A DNA stretch of 64,000 nucleotides, from NCBI RefSeq assembly GCF_025133575.1, contig NZ_CP104011.1, forward strand, positions 5,340,965 to 5,404,964, written 5' to 3'. Both the position numbers and the translations under genes were made by a program. Origin of the DNA: Pseudomonas sp. GCEP-101. Lineage in GTDB: Bacteria > Pseudomonadota > Gammaproteobacteria > Pseudomonadales > Pseudomonadaceae. Numbering within the stretch: the first letter of the stretch is position 1; each line of letters begins with the position of its first letter. Below are positions 16,848 to 24,933 of the stretch, one piece after another. Below the pieces are notes generated by a model. It was given only the letters and a program-made list of their open reading frames with translations, searched no databases and was not told the DNA's origin.

Positions 16848-17719
16848 GTGCCTCCTGAGAGGAACGGTGCCGTGCGGTTCGCGAGCAAGCTCGCTCCTAC
16901 AAGGTGAACTTCGGTGTGCTCTTCGCAGGAGCGAGGGGGACGCCATCGTTATTGCTCGCGAACCCACCCGAAACGCCGGCCCTGCCGGCGGATCGCGGGC
17001 ATGGCCCGCTCCTACAGGTTGGTGCCAGCGCCCGGGATAGCGTAGGAGCGGACCTTGTCCGCGAAGTCCGTCGCGGCGGAATCTGACGCAGACCGAATAC
17101 ACCGGCGCCCATCGCCAGCGGCGAATCGCGGAGAAGCTCCGCTCCTACAAGAGCGCGCGTGCCACTTTGGCTTTGGCTTTGGCTCTTGAAGGTTTCCAGA
17201 GAAACATCCGCACGCGCCGGATGCCCCGTCCAGGAGGCCGAGAGGAATCGGAGTTCCAGGGGTTGAGCGGCATGGATGCCGCGAGAGCCGCGATGGGCCA
17301 GGGATGGCCCGTCGCGGCGTGCCCCTGGAACTGCGATGGAGCGAGGGAACCCCGGCGAAGCCGGGGCCGGATGATGGGGCAAGACCTTTGGTTACTTTGC
17401 GTCGTTTGGCAAAGTGACTCGCCCGAGGGGGCGAAACACAGCGTCCAGGCGCACGCAGAAGCGACGCGGAGACAATCAAGCTGAAGCAGCACGCCTGAAA
17501 AGTCGCAGCCAGAGCAAGCGCCGGCCCTGCCGGCGGATCGCGGGCATGGCCCGCTCCTACAGGTCGGCGCCGGTACGTAGAGCGCACGGACATCGATGGG
17601 TATCGCTACGCTCCACGCCATCCTACGTTCGTGCTCCACCGTAATTCCGGTGTAAACCGAAACGCCGATCCGCGCGCAGGAGCGTACGGCGTTCGCGATC
17701 GTCACCGGCCACGCCCGAA
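16848..17719. repeat. Intergenic repeat cluster
   Basis: An 872-bp gene-free gap between the AraC and YeiH genes. REP palindromes are at 16876-16900, 16976-17017, 17041-17068, 17121-17150 and 17521-17560, with a degenerate one near 16927-16963. A different repeat containing GATGGGTATCGCTACGCTCC is at 17577-17632 and recurs at 37038-37119. Copy 2 of the structured element (17191-17440) sits inside. Open frames here follow the repeats and lack ribosome binding sites. The same architecture, REP clusters around the structured element, occurs at 6995-7886. Confidence 0.8.
17191..17440 (+). repeat. Structured dispersed element, copy 2 (possible ncRNA)
   Basis: Second copy of the element at 7261-7515, about 80 percent alike by eye over the core. 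Closing stem: 17252-17262 extended to 17253-pairing region, that is 12 pairs (17251 side mismatch) with 17322-17332, then four more pairs (17247-17250 with 17334-17337). Hairpin A GCGGC/GCCGC (17267-17271, 17278-17282), loop ATGGAT. Hairpin B GCCGC/GCGGC (17287-17291, 17314-17318) and GGGCC/GGCCC, loop AGGGAT. Hairpin C is CCCCGGC/GCCGGGG (17350-17356, 17360-17366), unrelated in sequence to that of copy 1. Hairpin D is ACTTTGC/GCAAAGT and hairpin E TCGCCC/GGGCGA. Function unknown. Confidence 0.65.
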
Positions 17720-18730
17720 TCAACCGGCGAAGCGCAACATCCCCAGCACCAGCACCGCCAGGAACGCCGTCTCCCCCAGCATCAGCAGGATCGGCTTGAT
17801 CCCCACCGTCGCCAGCGCGCGCAGCTGGGTCTTCATGCCCAGCGCCGCGATGGCGATCACCAGGCACCACTGCGAGAGCTTGCCGCCCGCCAGCTGTACC
17901 GCCGGCGGCAGGTAACCGGTGCTGTTCACCGCCGCCAGCAGCACGAAGCCCACGGCGAACCACGGCAGCAGTGGCGGACGCTTGTCGCCCGGCTCCACGC
18001 CGCGGGCGCGGGTGATCATCGCCGCGCAGAGGATCACCGGCAGCAGCATCGCCACGCGCATCAGCTTGACCACCGTGGCGCTGTCGCCGACTTCCTTGGA
18101 AATGCTGTAGCCGGCTCCCACCACCTGGGCCACGTCGTGGATGGTGCCGCCAAGGAAGATGCCCGCCTGCAACGGCGGCAGGCCCAGCGCCTTGACGATC
18201 ATCGGGTAGAGGATCATCGCCAGGGTCGACAGCGCCGACACCCCGAGCACGGTGAACAGCGTGGCCTTTTCCTTCTGCGTGTGGGCCGGCAGGGCCGCTG
18301 CCAGCGCCAGCGCCGCCGAGGCGCCGCAGATGGCGGTGGCGCCACCGGTGAGCAGCCCGAAGAGGAAGTTGAAGCCCATGGCGCGGGCCGCGGCGATGGA
18401 CACCAGGATGGTCACCGTCACCAGCACCACCACCATGATCACCGGCTGCCAGCCCAGCTCGGCGATCTGCCCGAAGGTGATGCGGATGCCCAGCAGCGCC
18501 ACGCCCAGGCGCAGGATTTCGCGGGCGGTGAATTCGATGCCGGCCTTGCACACGCTGTCGGCGGAGAGGAAGTTCATCGCCAGCCCAAGCAGCAGCGCGA
18601 ACAGCATCACCGGCGCGCCGTAGTGCTCGGAGAGAAAGGTCGCGGCGGCAGCCACCATGGCGCTGACCAGCAGGCCGGGCAGCAGGGTTCGGCTGCGCGA
18701 GCCAAGGGCGGTGAGGGTCAGCGTGGTCAT
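17720..18730 (-). CDS. YeiH/UPF0324 putative sulfate exporter
   Basis: A 336-residue inner-membrane protein with about nine to ten spans and the family motifs GGATAICGASA and GTIHDVAQVVGAG. UPF0324 proteins are proposed sulfate or sulfite/anion exporters, though few are tested. The ATG at 18730 overlaps the Rieske stop (ATGA) and has a perfect AGGAGGTG. It is the last gene of the cluster. If the TauD-type enzyme in the cluster releases sulfite from a sulfonate, this exporter could remove the product (inference). Confidence 0.87.
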   Translation of the reverse strand: MTTLTLTALGSRSRTLLPGLLVSAMVAAAATFLSEHYGAPVMLFALLLGLAMNFLSADSVCKAGIEFTAREILRLGVALLGIRITFGQIAELGWQPVIMVVVLVTVTILVSIAAARAMGFNFLFGLLTGGATAICGASAALALAAALPAHTQKEKATLFTVLGVSALSTLAMILYPMIVKALGLPPLQAGIFLGGTIHDVAQVVGAGYSISKEVGDSATVVKLMRVAMLLPVILCAAMITRARGVEPGDKRPPLLPWFAVGFVLLAAVNSTGYLPPAVQLAGGKLSQWCLVIAIAALGMKTQLRALATVGIKPILLMLGETAFLAVLVLGMLRFAG

Positions 18731-19053
18731 GCCGGCACCTCCTGCCGCGCCGCCACCACGTAGCAGGCATCGGCGCGCCACTCGATCTCGTAGCGCTTCA
18801 GGCCGAAGCCCTTGATACCGGCGGGGCAACCCGTGGCGAGGTCGAAACGCAAACCGTGGGCCGGGCACTGCAGCCAGCGGCCGTCCAGGCGCCCACTGAA
18901 CAGCGAGGCGCCGGCGTGGGGGCAACGGTCGTCGATGGCGTGCAGTTCGCCGTCGACATCGAACAGCAGGATGATGCCTTTGTCGTGATGGATCAGACTG
19001 CGCCCACCGCGCGCCGGCAGGCGTTCGGCGGGAATACGGATCGAGCAGCTCAT
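18727..19053 (-). CDS. Rieske [2Fe-2S] ferredoxin-like protein
   Basis: A 108-residue single-domain Rieske protein. Cluster ligands are C44 and H46 (CPHAGASL) and C63 and H66 (CPAHGLRF), the standard C-x-H and C-x2-H pairs. No oxygenase catalytic domain follows, so it acts as a small electron carrier or NirD-like subunit. It overlaps both neighbours by ATGA, which argues for fixed stoichiometry of translation. Its redox partner is not evident; no dedicated reductase is encoded nearby. Confidence 0.9.
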   Translation of the reverse strand: MSCSIRIPAERLPARGGRSLIHHDKGIILLFDVDGELHAIDDRCPHAGASLFSGRLDGRWLQCPAHGLRFDLATGCPAGIKGFGLKRYEIEWRADACYVVAARQEVPA

Positions 19054-19715
19054 GCCGGGATCGCCTCCGGGTGCTGGCGATCCATCGCTCGATAAAGGGC
19101 CGCCAGGAGCTGCTCCGGGCTCTGCCCGCCGAGGGCGAAGGCGCGGCCTTCGAGGAGGAACATCGGCACGCTGGAATCGGCCAGCGCCACGCGGCGGCCG
19201 ATGAACTGCCGGGCGCCATCGGCCAGGGCGTCGTCGAAATCGGCGGCGTTGAAATCGCAGGCGCGCAGCAGGCGACGCAGGGTGTCGCGGTTGCCGATGT
19301 CCTCGCCCAGCTGGAAGTGCGCGCGGAAGATCATCTCCAGCAGCTGTTCCTTCTGGTTGTCGCTGCCCACGTGCACCGCCCGCTGGAACACCCGGTGCGC
19401 GTAGGTGGTGTTGGGCATGGTGAGGATGCGTTCGAGGTCCAGGTCGACCTTGGCGGCCTCGGCCGCGCGGCGCACCTCACCCATGCGCGCCCGCACGGCG
19501 CGCTTGCCGCCCAGGCGGCGCTGGTAGAACTCGGCGAAGGGCTCGCCGTCCAGGGAAATCTGCGGCAGCAGTTGCAGGCCGAGCCAGTTCACCCGCACGT
19601 GCAGCTCGGGGCGCTGGCGAGCCAGCAGGCGCAACGCGACGTCGAGGTTGCGCTTGCCGATCAGGCACCAGGGGCAGATGAAGTCGAAGGTCATGTCGAG
19701 GTTGAGAGTCGGCAT
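19050..19715 (-). CDS. DsbA/FrnE-family thioredoxin-fold oxidoreductase
   Basis: A 221-residue cytoplasmic member of the DsbA/FrnE and 2-hydroxychromene-2-carboxylate isomerase superfamily. A CPWC motif lies near residues 15-18 (DFICPWCLIGKRN), and the C-terminal half has SSVPMFLLEGRAFALGGQSP, the cis-proline loop and typical end. FrnE relatives are thiol oxidoreductases or glutathione-dependent isomerases. The ATG at 19715 shares one base with the MFS stop (TGATG) and follows GAGGAGGG. It lacks a signal peptide, so a catabolic isomerase or redox role is more likely than periplasmic folding. Confidence 0.85.
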   Translation of the reverse strand: MPTLNLDMTFDFICPWCLIGKRNLDVALRLLARQRPELHVRVNWLGLQLLPQISLDGEPFAEFYQRRLGGKRAVRARMGEVRRAAEAAKVDLDLERILTMPNTTYAHRVFQRAVHVGSDNQKEQLLEMIFRAHFQLGEDIGNRDTLRRLLRACDFNAADFDDALADGARQFIGRRVALADSSVPMFLLEGRAFALGGQSPEQLLAALYRAMDRQHPEAIPA

Positions 19716-21004
19716 CACGCGCCCTCCTCTTCGCCGCGCAGGCAGCGGATATCGCGGTGGTAGTGACGCCGGGCGTAGAGGAAGACCAGCGCGGCGAGAA
19801 TGCTCAGCAGCGGGACCAGTTGGAAGGCGCGGTCCAGGCCGAGGTGGTCGGCCAGCACGCCGGTGAGCAGCGGGCCGGGCGCCAGGCCCAGCAGGTTGTT
19901 GGCCAGGGTCAGGGTGGCGAAGGCGGTGCCGTGCACGGCCGGCGCGGTGAGGTTGGCGACCATGGCGCCGGACGGCCCGGAGGTGCCGGCGGCGACCAGC
20001 ATGCCCAGGGCGATCAGGCTCAGTTGCGCGGTGCCCGGCGGCAGGTGGAAGGCCACCGACAGCAGCAGGCAGCTGGCCAGGCAGAAACCGATGGCGAGGA
20101 TGATCTTGCGCGGCGGGTCGCTGCGCCCCAGGCGGTCGCAGAGGATGCCGCAGAGCACCATGCCGCTGCCGCCGACCAGCACGATGACCGCGGAGATCAT
20201 CCCGGCCTTGCCGGTGTCCAGGTGGTAGTAGCGGTTCAGGTAGCTGGGGATCCATACCATCACCGCGGCGGCGACGAACAGCTGCAGGCCGCTGCCCAGG
20301 TACGCGGCGATCACCGAGCGGCTACCGAACAGGCTGCGCAGCGAGCGGCCGCCGGCCTGGCGCGGCGCCTCGGCGGCGGCCACCGGGGCAATGCGCTTCT
20401 CGCTCACCACCAGCGGGTAGAGCAGCGCCAGCAGCAGGCCGAACAGCGCCATGCCGGCGAAGGCCCAACGCCAGCCCAGGTGCGCGGCGAGCACGCCGCC
20501 CAGGCCCATGCCCAGCACCGAGCCGAACATCCCGCCGGCCATGAAGGCGCCGGTCAGGGTGGCGCGCAGGTGCGCCGGGAAGACCGAGATGACCACGGCG
20601 ATGCCGACGCTGCCGTAGGCGGCCTCGCCGACGCCGACGAAGAAGCGCGCGGCGAACATCTGCGGGAAGGTCTGCGCCACGGCGCAGCCGAGGGTGGCGA
20701 GGCTCCAGAGCATGGCCATCAGCGCCAGGCTGCGCACGCGCCCCCAGCGGTCGGCGAGCAGTGACAGCGGGAACGTCAGCAGGCCGACCATCACCGCGAC
20801 GATGCCGCTGAGCAGACCGAGCTGCGCATCGCTCAGGGCCCATTCGACCTTGAGCAGCGGGAAGACGGCATTGAGCACCTGGCGCGACATGTAATCGGAG
20901 ATCAACAGGCCGAAGGTCAGGGCGAACACCACCCAGGCGTAGCGGCGCGGCACGCTGGGCACGGTGGCAGGGATGTCGCCCAGGGCGACGGAGTGGATGG
21001 CCAT
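19715..21004 (-). CDS. MFS transporter
   Basis: A 429-residue 12-span major facilitator. The loop 2-3 motif is LADRWGRVRSLA and the repeat in the second half is CDRLGRSDPPRK. The N-terminal segment (LISDYMSRQVLNAVFPLLK) resembles the spinster-like/anion-cation groups that carry organic acids. It probably imports the substrate of the cluster (inference). The start at 21004 has GGAGAG upstream; the frame to 21136 runs into a dispersed repeat and is not used. A 220-bp gap separates it from the BKACE gene, so it may have its own promoter. Confidence 0.85.
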   Translation of the reverse strand: MAIHSVALGDIPATVPSVPRRYAWVVFALTFGLLISDYMSRQVLNAVFPLLKVEWALSDAQLGLLSGIVAVMVGLLTFPLSLLADRWGRVRSLALMAMLWSLATLGCAVAQTFPQMFAARFFVGVGEAAYGSVGIAVVISVFPAHLRATLTGAFMAGGMFGSVLGMGLGGVLAAHLGWRWAFAGMALFGLLLALLYPLVVSEKRIAPVAAAEAPRQAGGRSLRSLFGSRSVIAAYLGSGLQLFVAAAVMVWIPSYLNRYYHLDTGKAGMISAVIVLVGGSGMVLCGILCDRLGRSDPPRKIILAIGFCLASCLLLSVAFHLPPGTAQLSLIALGMLVAAGTSGPSGAMVANLTAPAVHGTAFATLTLANNLLGLAPGPLLTGVLADHLGLDRAFQLVPLLSILAALVFLYARRHYHRDIRCLRGEEEGA

Positions 21005-21060
21005 GGTGCTAGCTCTCCGGGTGAGTGGGTGGATTCTTGTTGTTTTGGGTTGTGGATCAG

Positions 21061-21190
21061 CCCCTCTCCCTAACCCTTTCCCTGAAGGGAGAGGGGACCG
21101 TTCGGCGCAGGAGGAAACCTTCGCGTCGGCCGGCACGGACAGCTCCCTCTCCCTTCGGAGCGGGGCGCGCAGCCAGGGCTGGGGAGAGGG
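21061..21190. repeat. Two-hairpin dispersed repeat, copy D1
   Basis: About 130 bp between the BKACE and MFS genes. Left hairpin: CCCCTCTCCC (21061-21070) with GGGAGAGGGG (21087-21096). Right hairpin: CCCTCTCCC (21145-21153) with GGGAGAGGG (21182-21190). The same two modules around a variable centre recur at 24652-24781 (inverted), 37344-37471 and 54929-55135. Confidence 0.8.
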
Positions 21191-21224
21191 CCGTTATCAG
21201 CCGTCTCTGGCTACAGCCAATCTG

Positions 21225-22277
21225 TCACGCGCGAAGCGGGACGGACTTCTGGCCCGGCTGGCGGTTGGGCGCCATGCCGTTCATGCGCAGGGTTTGCTCG
21301 ACGCTGTCGTACTGCACGCCGATCTTGTAGATGGCGCGCGCTTCCTTGCCGTTGGCGACCTCGCGGCCCAGCTCGTGGGCGACGCGGACGCACTGCTGGA
21401 TCTGCTCCACCGAGGTCATGCGCTGGCCGTGCTGGCCGATGATGGTGTCCTCGATGCCGCAACGCGGGTGCAGCCCCATGGCCATCGCCATCATGTTGAA
21501 CGGCAGGACGTTCTTGAGCAGCGACTCGGCGGTGACGGTGGCGCCGTCCGGTGCGCGGTGCACGAAGTTCATGAAGTTGAACGGGTTGGGGCCGTCGAAG
21601 CCGCCGCCGATGCCGATCCAGGTCAGGTTCAGCGGGCCCTTGTAGACGCCCTTGCGCACCAGGCGCTCGAGGGTCTCCAGGGCGTGCATGCCGGTCAGCT
21701 GGAAATGCGGCTGGATGCCGGCGGCCTGCAGGCGCTTCAAGTGCTCCTCGACCCAGGCCGGGCCGGCCGGCACGGTCATCTCGCTGTAGGCCGCCTGGTA
21801 CAGCGGGTTTTCCAGGGAGGTGCCCTTGAGGTACTCCGGGTAGAGCAACTCCATGATGTTCATCTGCGTGGTGTTGATCGCCACGGTCACCTGGTCGGGC
21901 TTGGGCGTCAGCTCGGCGAGCATGTGGCGGGTGTCGTCGGACAGCCACTTGGCGGCTTCGCCGTCGCTTTCGGGGGCGAAGGAAATCGAGCCGCCGACCT
22001 GGATGATCATGTCCGGCACGGCCTCGCGCACGCCGGCGATCAGCTCGTTGAACTTGGACAGGCGCTTGGAACCCTTGCCGTCCAGCTCGCGCACGTGCAG
22101 GTGGAGCACGGTGGCGCCGGCTTCGTAGCAGTCGACGGCCTTCTGGACCTGCTCGTCCATGGTCACCGGGATGTCCTCGGGGAAGTCCTCGGGCATCCAT
22201 TCCGGGCCGTAGGGAGCGGTGGTGATGACCACCTTGTCCTGGTTCTCGGGGTGCAGCGAATCGTCGAAGAATTGCAT
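21225..22277 (-). CDS. Beta-keto acid cleavage enzyme (BKACE, DUF849)
   Basis: A 350-residue TIM-barrel enzyme of the BKACE family, which condenses a beta-keto acid with acetyl-CoA and cleaves it to acetoacetate and a new acyl-CoA. The zinc motif HLHVRE gives H59 and H61; other family marks are VGGSISF, GIGGGFDGP and LHPRCGIEDTI. Known members act on 3-keto-5-aminohexanoate or dehydrocarnitine, but specificity cannot be assigned here. The ATG at 22277 follows GGAGACC. It lies 44 bp after the TauD-type gene, probably in one transcript. Confidence 0.9.
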   Translation of the reverse strand: MQFFDDSLHPENQDKVVITTAPYGPEWMPEDFPEDIPVTMDEQVQKAVDCYEAGATVLHLHVRELDGKGSKRLSKFNELIAGVREAVPDMIIQVGGSISFAPESDGEAAKWLSDDTRHMLAELTPKPDQVTVAINTTQMNIMELLYPEYLKGTSLENPLYQAAYSEMTVPAGPAWVEEHLKRLQAAGIQPHFQLTGMHALETLERLVRKGVYKGPLNLTWIGIGGGFDGPNPFNFMNFVHRAPDGATVTAESLLKNVLPFNMMAMAMGLHPRCGIEDTIIGQHGQRMTSVEQIQQCVRVAHELGREVANGKEARAIYKIGVQYDSVEQTLRMNGMAPNRQPGQKSVPLRA

Positions 22278-22321
22278 GTCGGTCTCCGTAATTGTTCTTG
22301 TCGGGCTCTGGGTGCAGAGGG

Positions 22322-23170
22322 TCAGAAAGGCTTGTCGCCGATGATTCCGGCGCGCTCCATGCGGCGCACGCAGGGCGGGTAGTCCATCACCGCGTAGTGC
22401 TGGGTACAGCGGTTGTCCCAGATCGCCACGTCGTTCTTCTTCCAGCGCCAGCGCACCTGGAATTCGGGGATGTACACCTGGCTCACCAGGTAGCGCAGCA
22501 GGTCGGCCGCGCCGGGGTTGGCGTCCTGGCCGAAGCGCACGTTCTGCGGGGTGTGGTAGTTGGTGAAGTGGGTGGTGAAGGCGTTGACGAACAGCACCTT
22601 CTCGCCGGTTTCCGGATGGGTACGCACCACCGGGTGCTCGGCGTCGGGGTACAGCGCCTTGAGCGCCAGGCGCTTGTCGATGGGCATGGCCGCGCCGAAG
22701 CTGGCCTCGATGCTGTGGCGCGCGCGCAGCTTGGCGATGCGCTCCTTGATCTCCGGCGGGAGCATCTCGTAGGCCAGGGCCATGTTCGCCCACATGGTGT
22801 CGCCGCCCACCGGCGGGCATTCCACGCAGCGCAGGACGCAGCCCATGGGCGGCGCCTCGCGCCAGGTGGCGTCGGTGTGCCAGGCGTTCTCGTAGCGGTC
22901 GTTGGGCAGGTCCGGGGTCTTGTAGATGCGCACCAGGCCCGGATGCTCCGGGTCGCTGCCGGCCACCGGGTGGTCTTCCAGCTCGCCGAAGCGACGGGCG
23001 AAGGCCACGTGCTCGGCGCGGCTGATGTCCTGGTCACGCAGGAACAGCACCTTGTGCTTGAGCAACAGCTCGCGCAGTTCGGCGAACAGTCCTTCGTCGC
23101 GGGAGGCGTCGCCCAGGTTCACCCCGGAGATTTCGGCGCCGATGCTGCAGGTCAGACGTTCTACGTGCAT
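22322..23170 (-). CDS. TauD/TfdA-family Fe(II)/2-oxoglutarate dioxygenase
   Basis: A 282-residue non-heme iron dioxygenase. The facial triad is H98 and D100 (WHTDATWREAPP) with H258 (WDNRCTQHYAV); the 2-oxoglutarate-binding arginine is at 269 or 270 (CVRRMERAG). Members hydroxylate taurine and other sulfonates, 2,4-D, trimethyl-lysine or butyrobetaine. The neighbouring YeiH exporter hints at a sulfonate, and the BKACE gene at a carnitine-like or beta-keto product; these are competing inferences. GAGGG precedes the ATG, and the upstream gene ends 10 bp before. Confidence 0.88.
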   Translation of the reverse strand: MHVERLTCSIGAEISGVNLGDASRDEGLFAELRELLLKHKVLFLRDQDISRAEHVAFARRFGELEDHPVAGSDPEHPGLVRIYKTPDLPNDRYENAWHTDATWREAPPMGCVLRCVECPPVGGDTMWANMALAYEMLPPEIKERIAKLRARHSIEASFGAAMPIDKRLALKALYPDAEHPVVRTHPETGEKVLFVNAFTTHFTNYHTPQNVRFGQDANPGAADLLRYLVSQVYIPEFQVRWRWKKNDVAIWDNRCTQHYAVMDYPPCVRRMERAGIIGDKPF

Positions 23171-23180
23171 GGCGGCGCCC

Positions 23181-24161
23181 TCAGATGACGAAGATCGACG
23201 AGCCGGTGGTCTTGCGCGACTCGAGGTCGCGGTGGGCTTGCACGGCGTCCGCCAGCGCGTAGTGCTGGTTGATCTCGATGCGGATGTCGCCGTTGCCCAC
23301 GTGGGTGAACAGCTCGTCCAGCAGCGCCGCCTTCTCCGCCGGGTCGGCGATGTAGTCGGCCAGGGCCGGGCGAGTGAGGAAGATCGAGCCCTTCATCGCC
23401 AGCAGCACCGGGTCGAACGGCGGGATCGGGCCGGACGCGGTGCCGACGCAGACCATCAGGCCACGGCGCTTGAGCGACTCCAGGGAAGTCATGAAGGTGT
23501 CCTTGCCGACGCTGTCGAAGACCACGTCCACGCCCCGGCCGTCGGTCAGCTCGCGCACCCGCTCGGCAACGCCTTCCCGGCTGTAGTTGATGACGTGCTC
23601 GCAGCCGTGGGCGAAGGCGATCTCGGCCTTGGCGTCGCTGGAGACGGTGCCGATCACACGCAGGCCGAGAAGCTTGGCCCACTGCGAGACGATCAGCCCG
23701 ACACCGCCGGCAGCGGCATGCAGCAGGATGCTCTGGCCCGGCTTGAAGTCGTGGATGCGGCGCAGCAGGTAGGCCGAGGTCAGGCCGCGCATGGTCATGG
23801 CGGCGGCGGTTTCGAAGGCGATGTTCTCCGGCAGGCGGATCAGCGGCGCCGCCGGCACCAGGCGCTCGGTGCTGTAGGCGCCGAGGGTGTTGATGAAGCC
23901 GGTGTAGGTCACGCGGTCGCCGGGCACCACGTTGGTCACGCCCTCGCCCACCGCCACCACCACGCCGGCGGCTTCCACGCCCATGCCGCTGGGCAGCGGG
24001 ACGGCGTAGGTGCCATTGCGGAAGTAGGTGTCGGCATAGTTCAGGCCCACCGCCACATGGCGAATGCGCACTTGCCCCGGGCCGGGCTCGCCGACCTCCA
24101 CGTCCTCGTAACGCAGGACGTCGGGTCCCCCTGTTTCATAGAAACGAACGGCTTTAGCCAT
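23181..24161 (-). CDS. Zinc-free quinone oxidoreductase, MDR family
   Basis: A 326-residue NADPH:quinone reductase-type member of the medium-chain dehydrogenase family. The N-terminal GroES-like part has VGLNYADTYFRNGTY and GMGVEAAGVV; the nucleotide-binding part has HAAAGGVGLIVSQWAKLLG; zinc ligands of alcohol dehydrogenases are absent. It may reduce an enone or quinone intermediate. It is the first gene of the cluster (GGAG 9 nt upstream) and faces a 770-bp gap without a dedicated regulator gene. Confidence 0.88.
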   Translation of the reverse strand: MAKAVRFYETGGPDVLRYEDVEVGEPGPGQVRIRHVAVGLNYADTYFRNGTYAVPLPSGMGVEAAGVVVAVGEGVTNVVPGDRVTYTGFINTLGAYSTERLVPAAPLIRLPENIAFETAAAMTMRGLTSAYLLRRIHDFKPGQSILLHAAAGGVGLIVSQWAKLLGLRVIGTVSSDAKAEIAFAHGCEHVINYSREGVAERVRELTDGRGVDVVFDSVGKDTFMTSLESLKRRGLMVCVGTASGPIPPFDPVLLAMKGSIFLTRPALADYIADPAEKAALLDELFTHVGNGDIRIEINQHYALADAVQAHRDLESRKTTGSSIFVI

Positions 24162-24651
24162 GGCCGGAATCTCCAGTTGTCTTGTTGTCGTGGGCGCTTT
24201 CGTTTGGAGCGGGCAAGCGCCTTTGAGCGGACAATAGGCAGGGGCCGGTCGGGAAGCTTCACATCGTGCGACAGGGGCTTTTCATTTCATGACAGGGCCG
24301 GTACGGCGCGGGCTGGACGCAGAGTTCCACCGCAGAAGCGGGCCATGCCCGCGATCCGCCGGCAGGGCCGGCGTCTCTGTCCCGCCAGCGCACGCCACCG
24401 GCTTTCCCCGGTCGCCTTGCGGGCCGCCGCGGAGGACTTCGCGGACAAGGTCCGCTCCTACGTTGTCAGCAGCCTGCGATGACCCTCATGCAACGGTGTT
24501 TCCCTGTAGGAGCGGGCCATGCCCGCGATCCGCCGGCAGGGCCGGCGTCCGGCCTGCGGGACTATTCGTTGGTTTCGCCTGACGCTCCGCAGCCGCCGCC
24601 CAGACTTCGCGGACAAGGTCCGCTCCTACCTGGAACTACTGTGCTGGGGCT

Positions 24652-24781
24652 CCCCTCTCCCCCGCCCTGGCTACGCGCCCCGCTCCGAAGGGAGAGGGAG
24701 CTGTTCGTGCCGGCTGACGTCCTGGTTTCAACCTGCACCGTACGGTCCCCTCTCCCTTCAGGGAGAGGGTTAGGGAGAGGG
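24652..24781. repeat. Two-hairpin dispersed repeat, copy D2 (inverted)
   Basis: Reverse-complement orientation relative to D1 at 21061-21190. Both end modules (the CCCTCTCCC/GGGAGAGGG hairpins and the GGAGCGGGGCGCG segment) are strongly conserved, while the middle about 40 bp is only partly alike. Confidence 0.8.
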
Positions 24782-24883
24782 AAATCACCGGCACGAACTC
24801 TCAAAGAAAGGCAGTTGCTTCTGCAGCACAGCCAGTACCAAGGTAAAAAGCTCGCTCAAAACCGGCGGGCAGTGGTCGTAGGT

Positions 24884-24915
24884 GCAAAAGTAAAAGGGCC
24901 GCCAATTGGCAGCCC
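24884..24915 (-). terminator. Intrinsic terminator after DUF3313 gene
   Basis: On the minus strand, GGGCTGCC and GGCGGCCC (24896-24915) pair around AATT with one G-T pair, followed by TTTTACTTTT. It lies 19 bp past the DUF3313 stop codon. Confidence 0.75.
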
Positions 24916-24933
24916 TTCCCCTTCACAGGTGGC

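Larger units (their letters stand above)
24162..24933. repeat. Intergenic repeat cluster
   Basis: A 772-bp gene-free gap. REP-type palindromes are at 24333-24374 and 24505-24549 (GGGCCATGCCCGCGATC core) and at 24437-24461 and 24604-24629 (GCGGACAAGGTCCGC core). The two-hairpin repeat copy D2 is at 24652-24781 and a terminator at 24884-24915. The promoter of the quinone-oxidoreductase operon should be within the first 150 bp, but I see no clear hexamers. Confidence 0.75.

Noticed and set aside
21061..21190. CRISPR-like repeat structure
   Set aside because: The repeated CCCTCTCCC motifs are two hairpin modules of one dispersed repeat, not regularly spaced identical repeats with unique spacers; no cas genes in the window.
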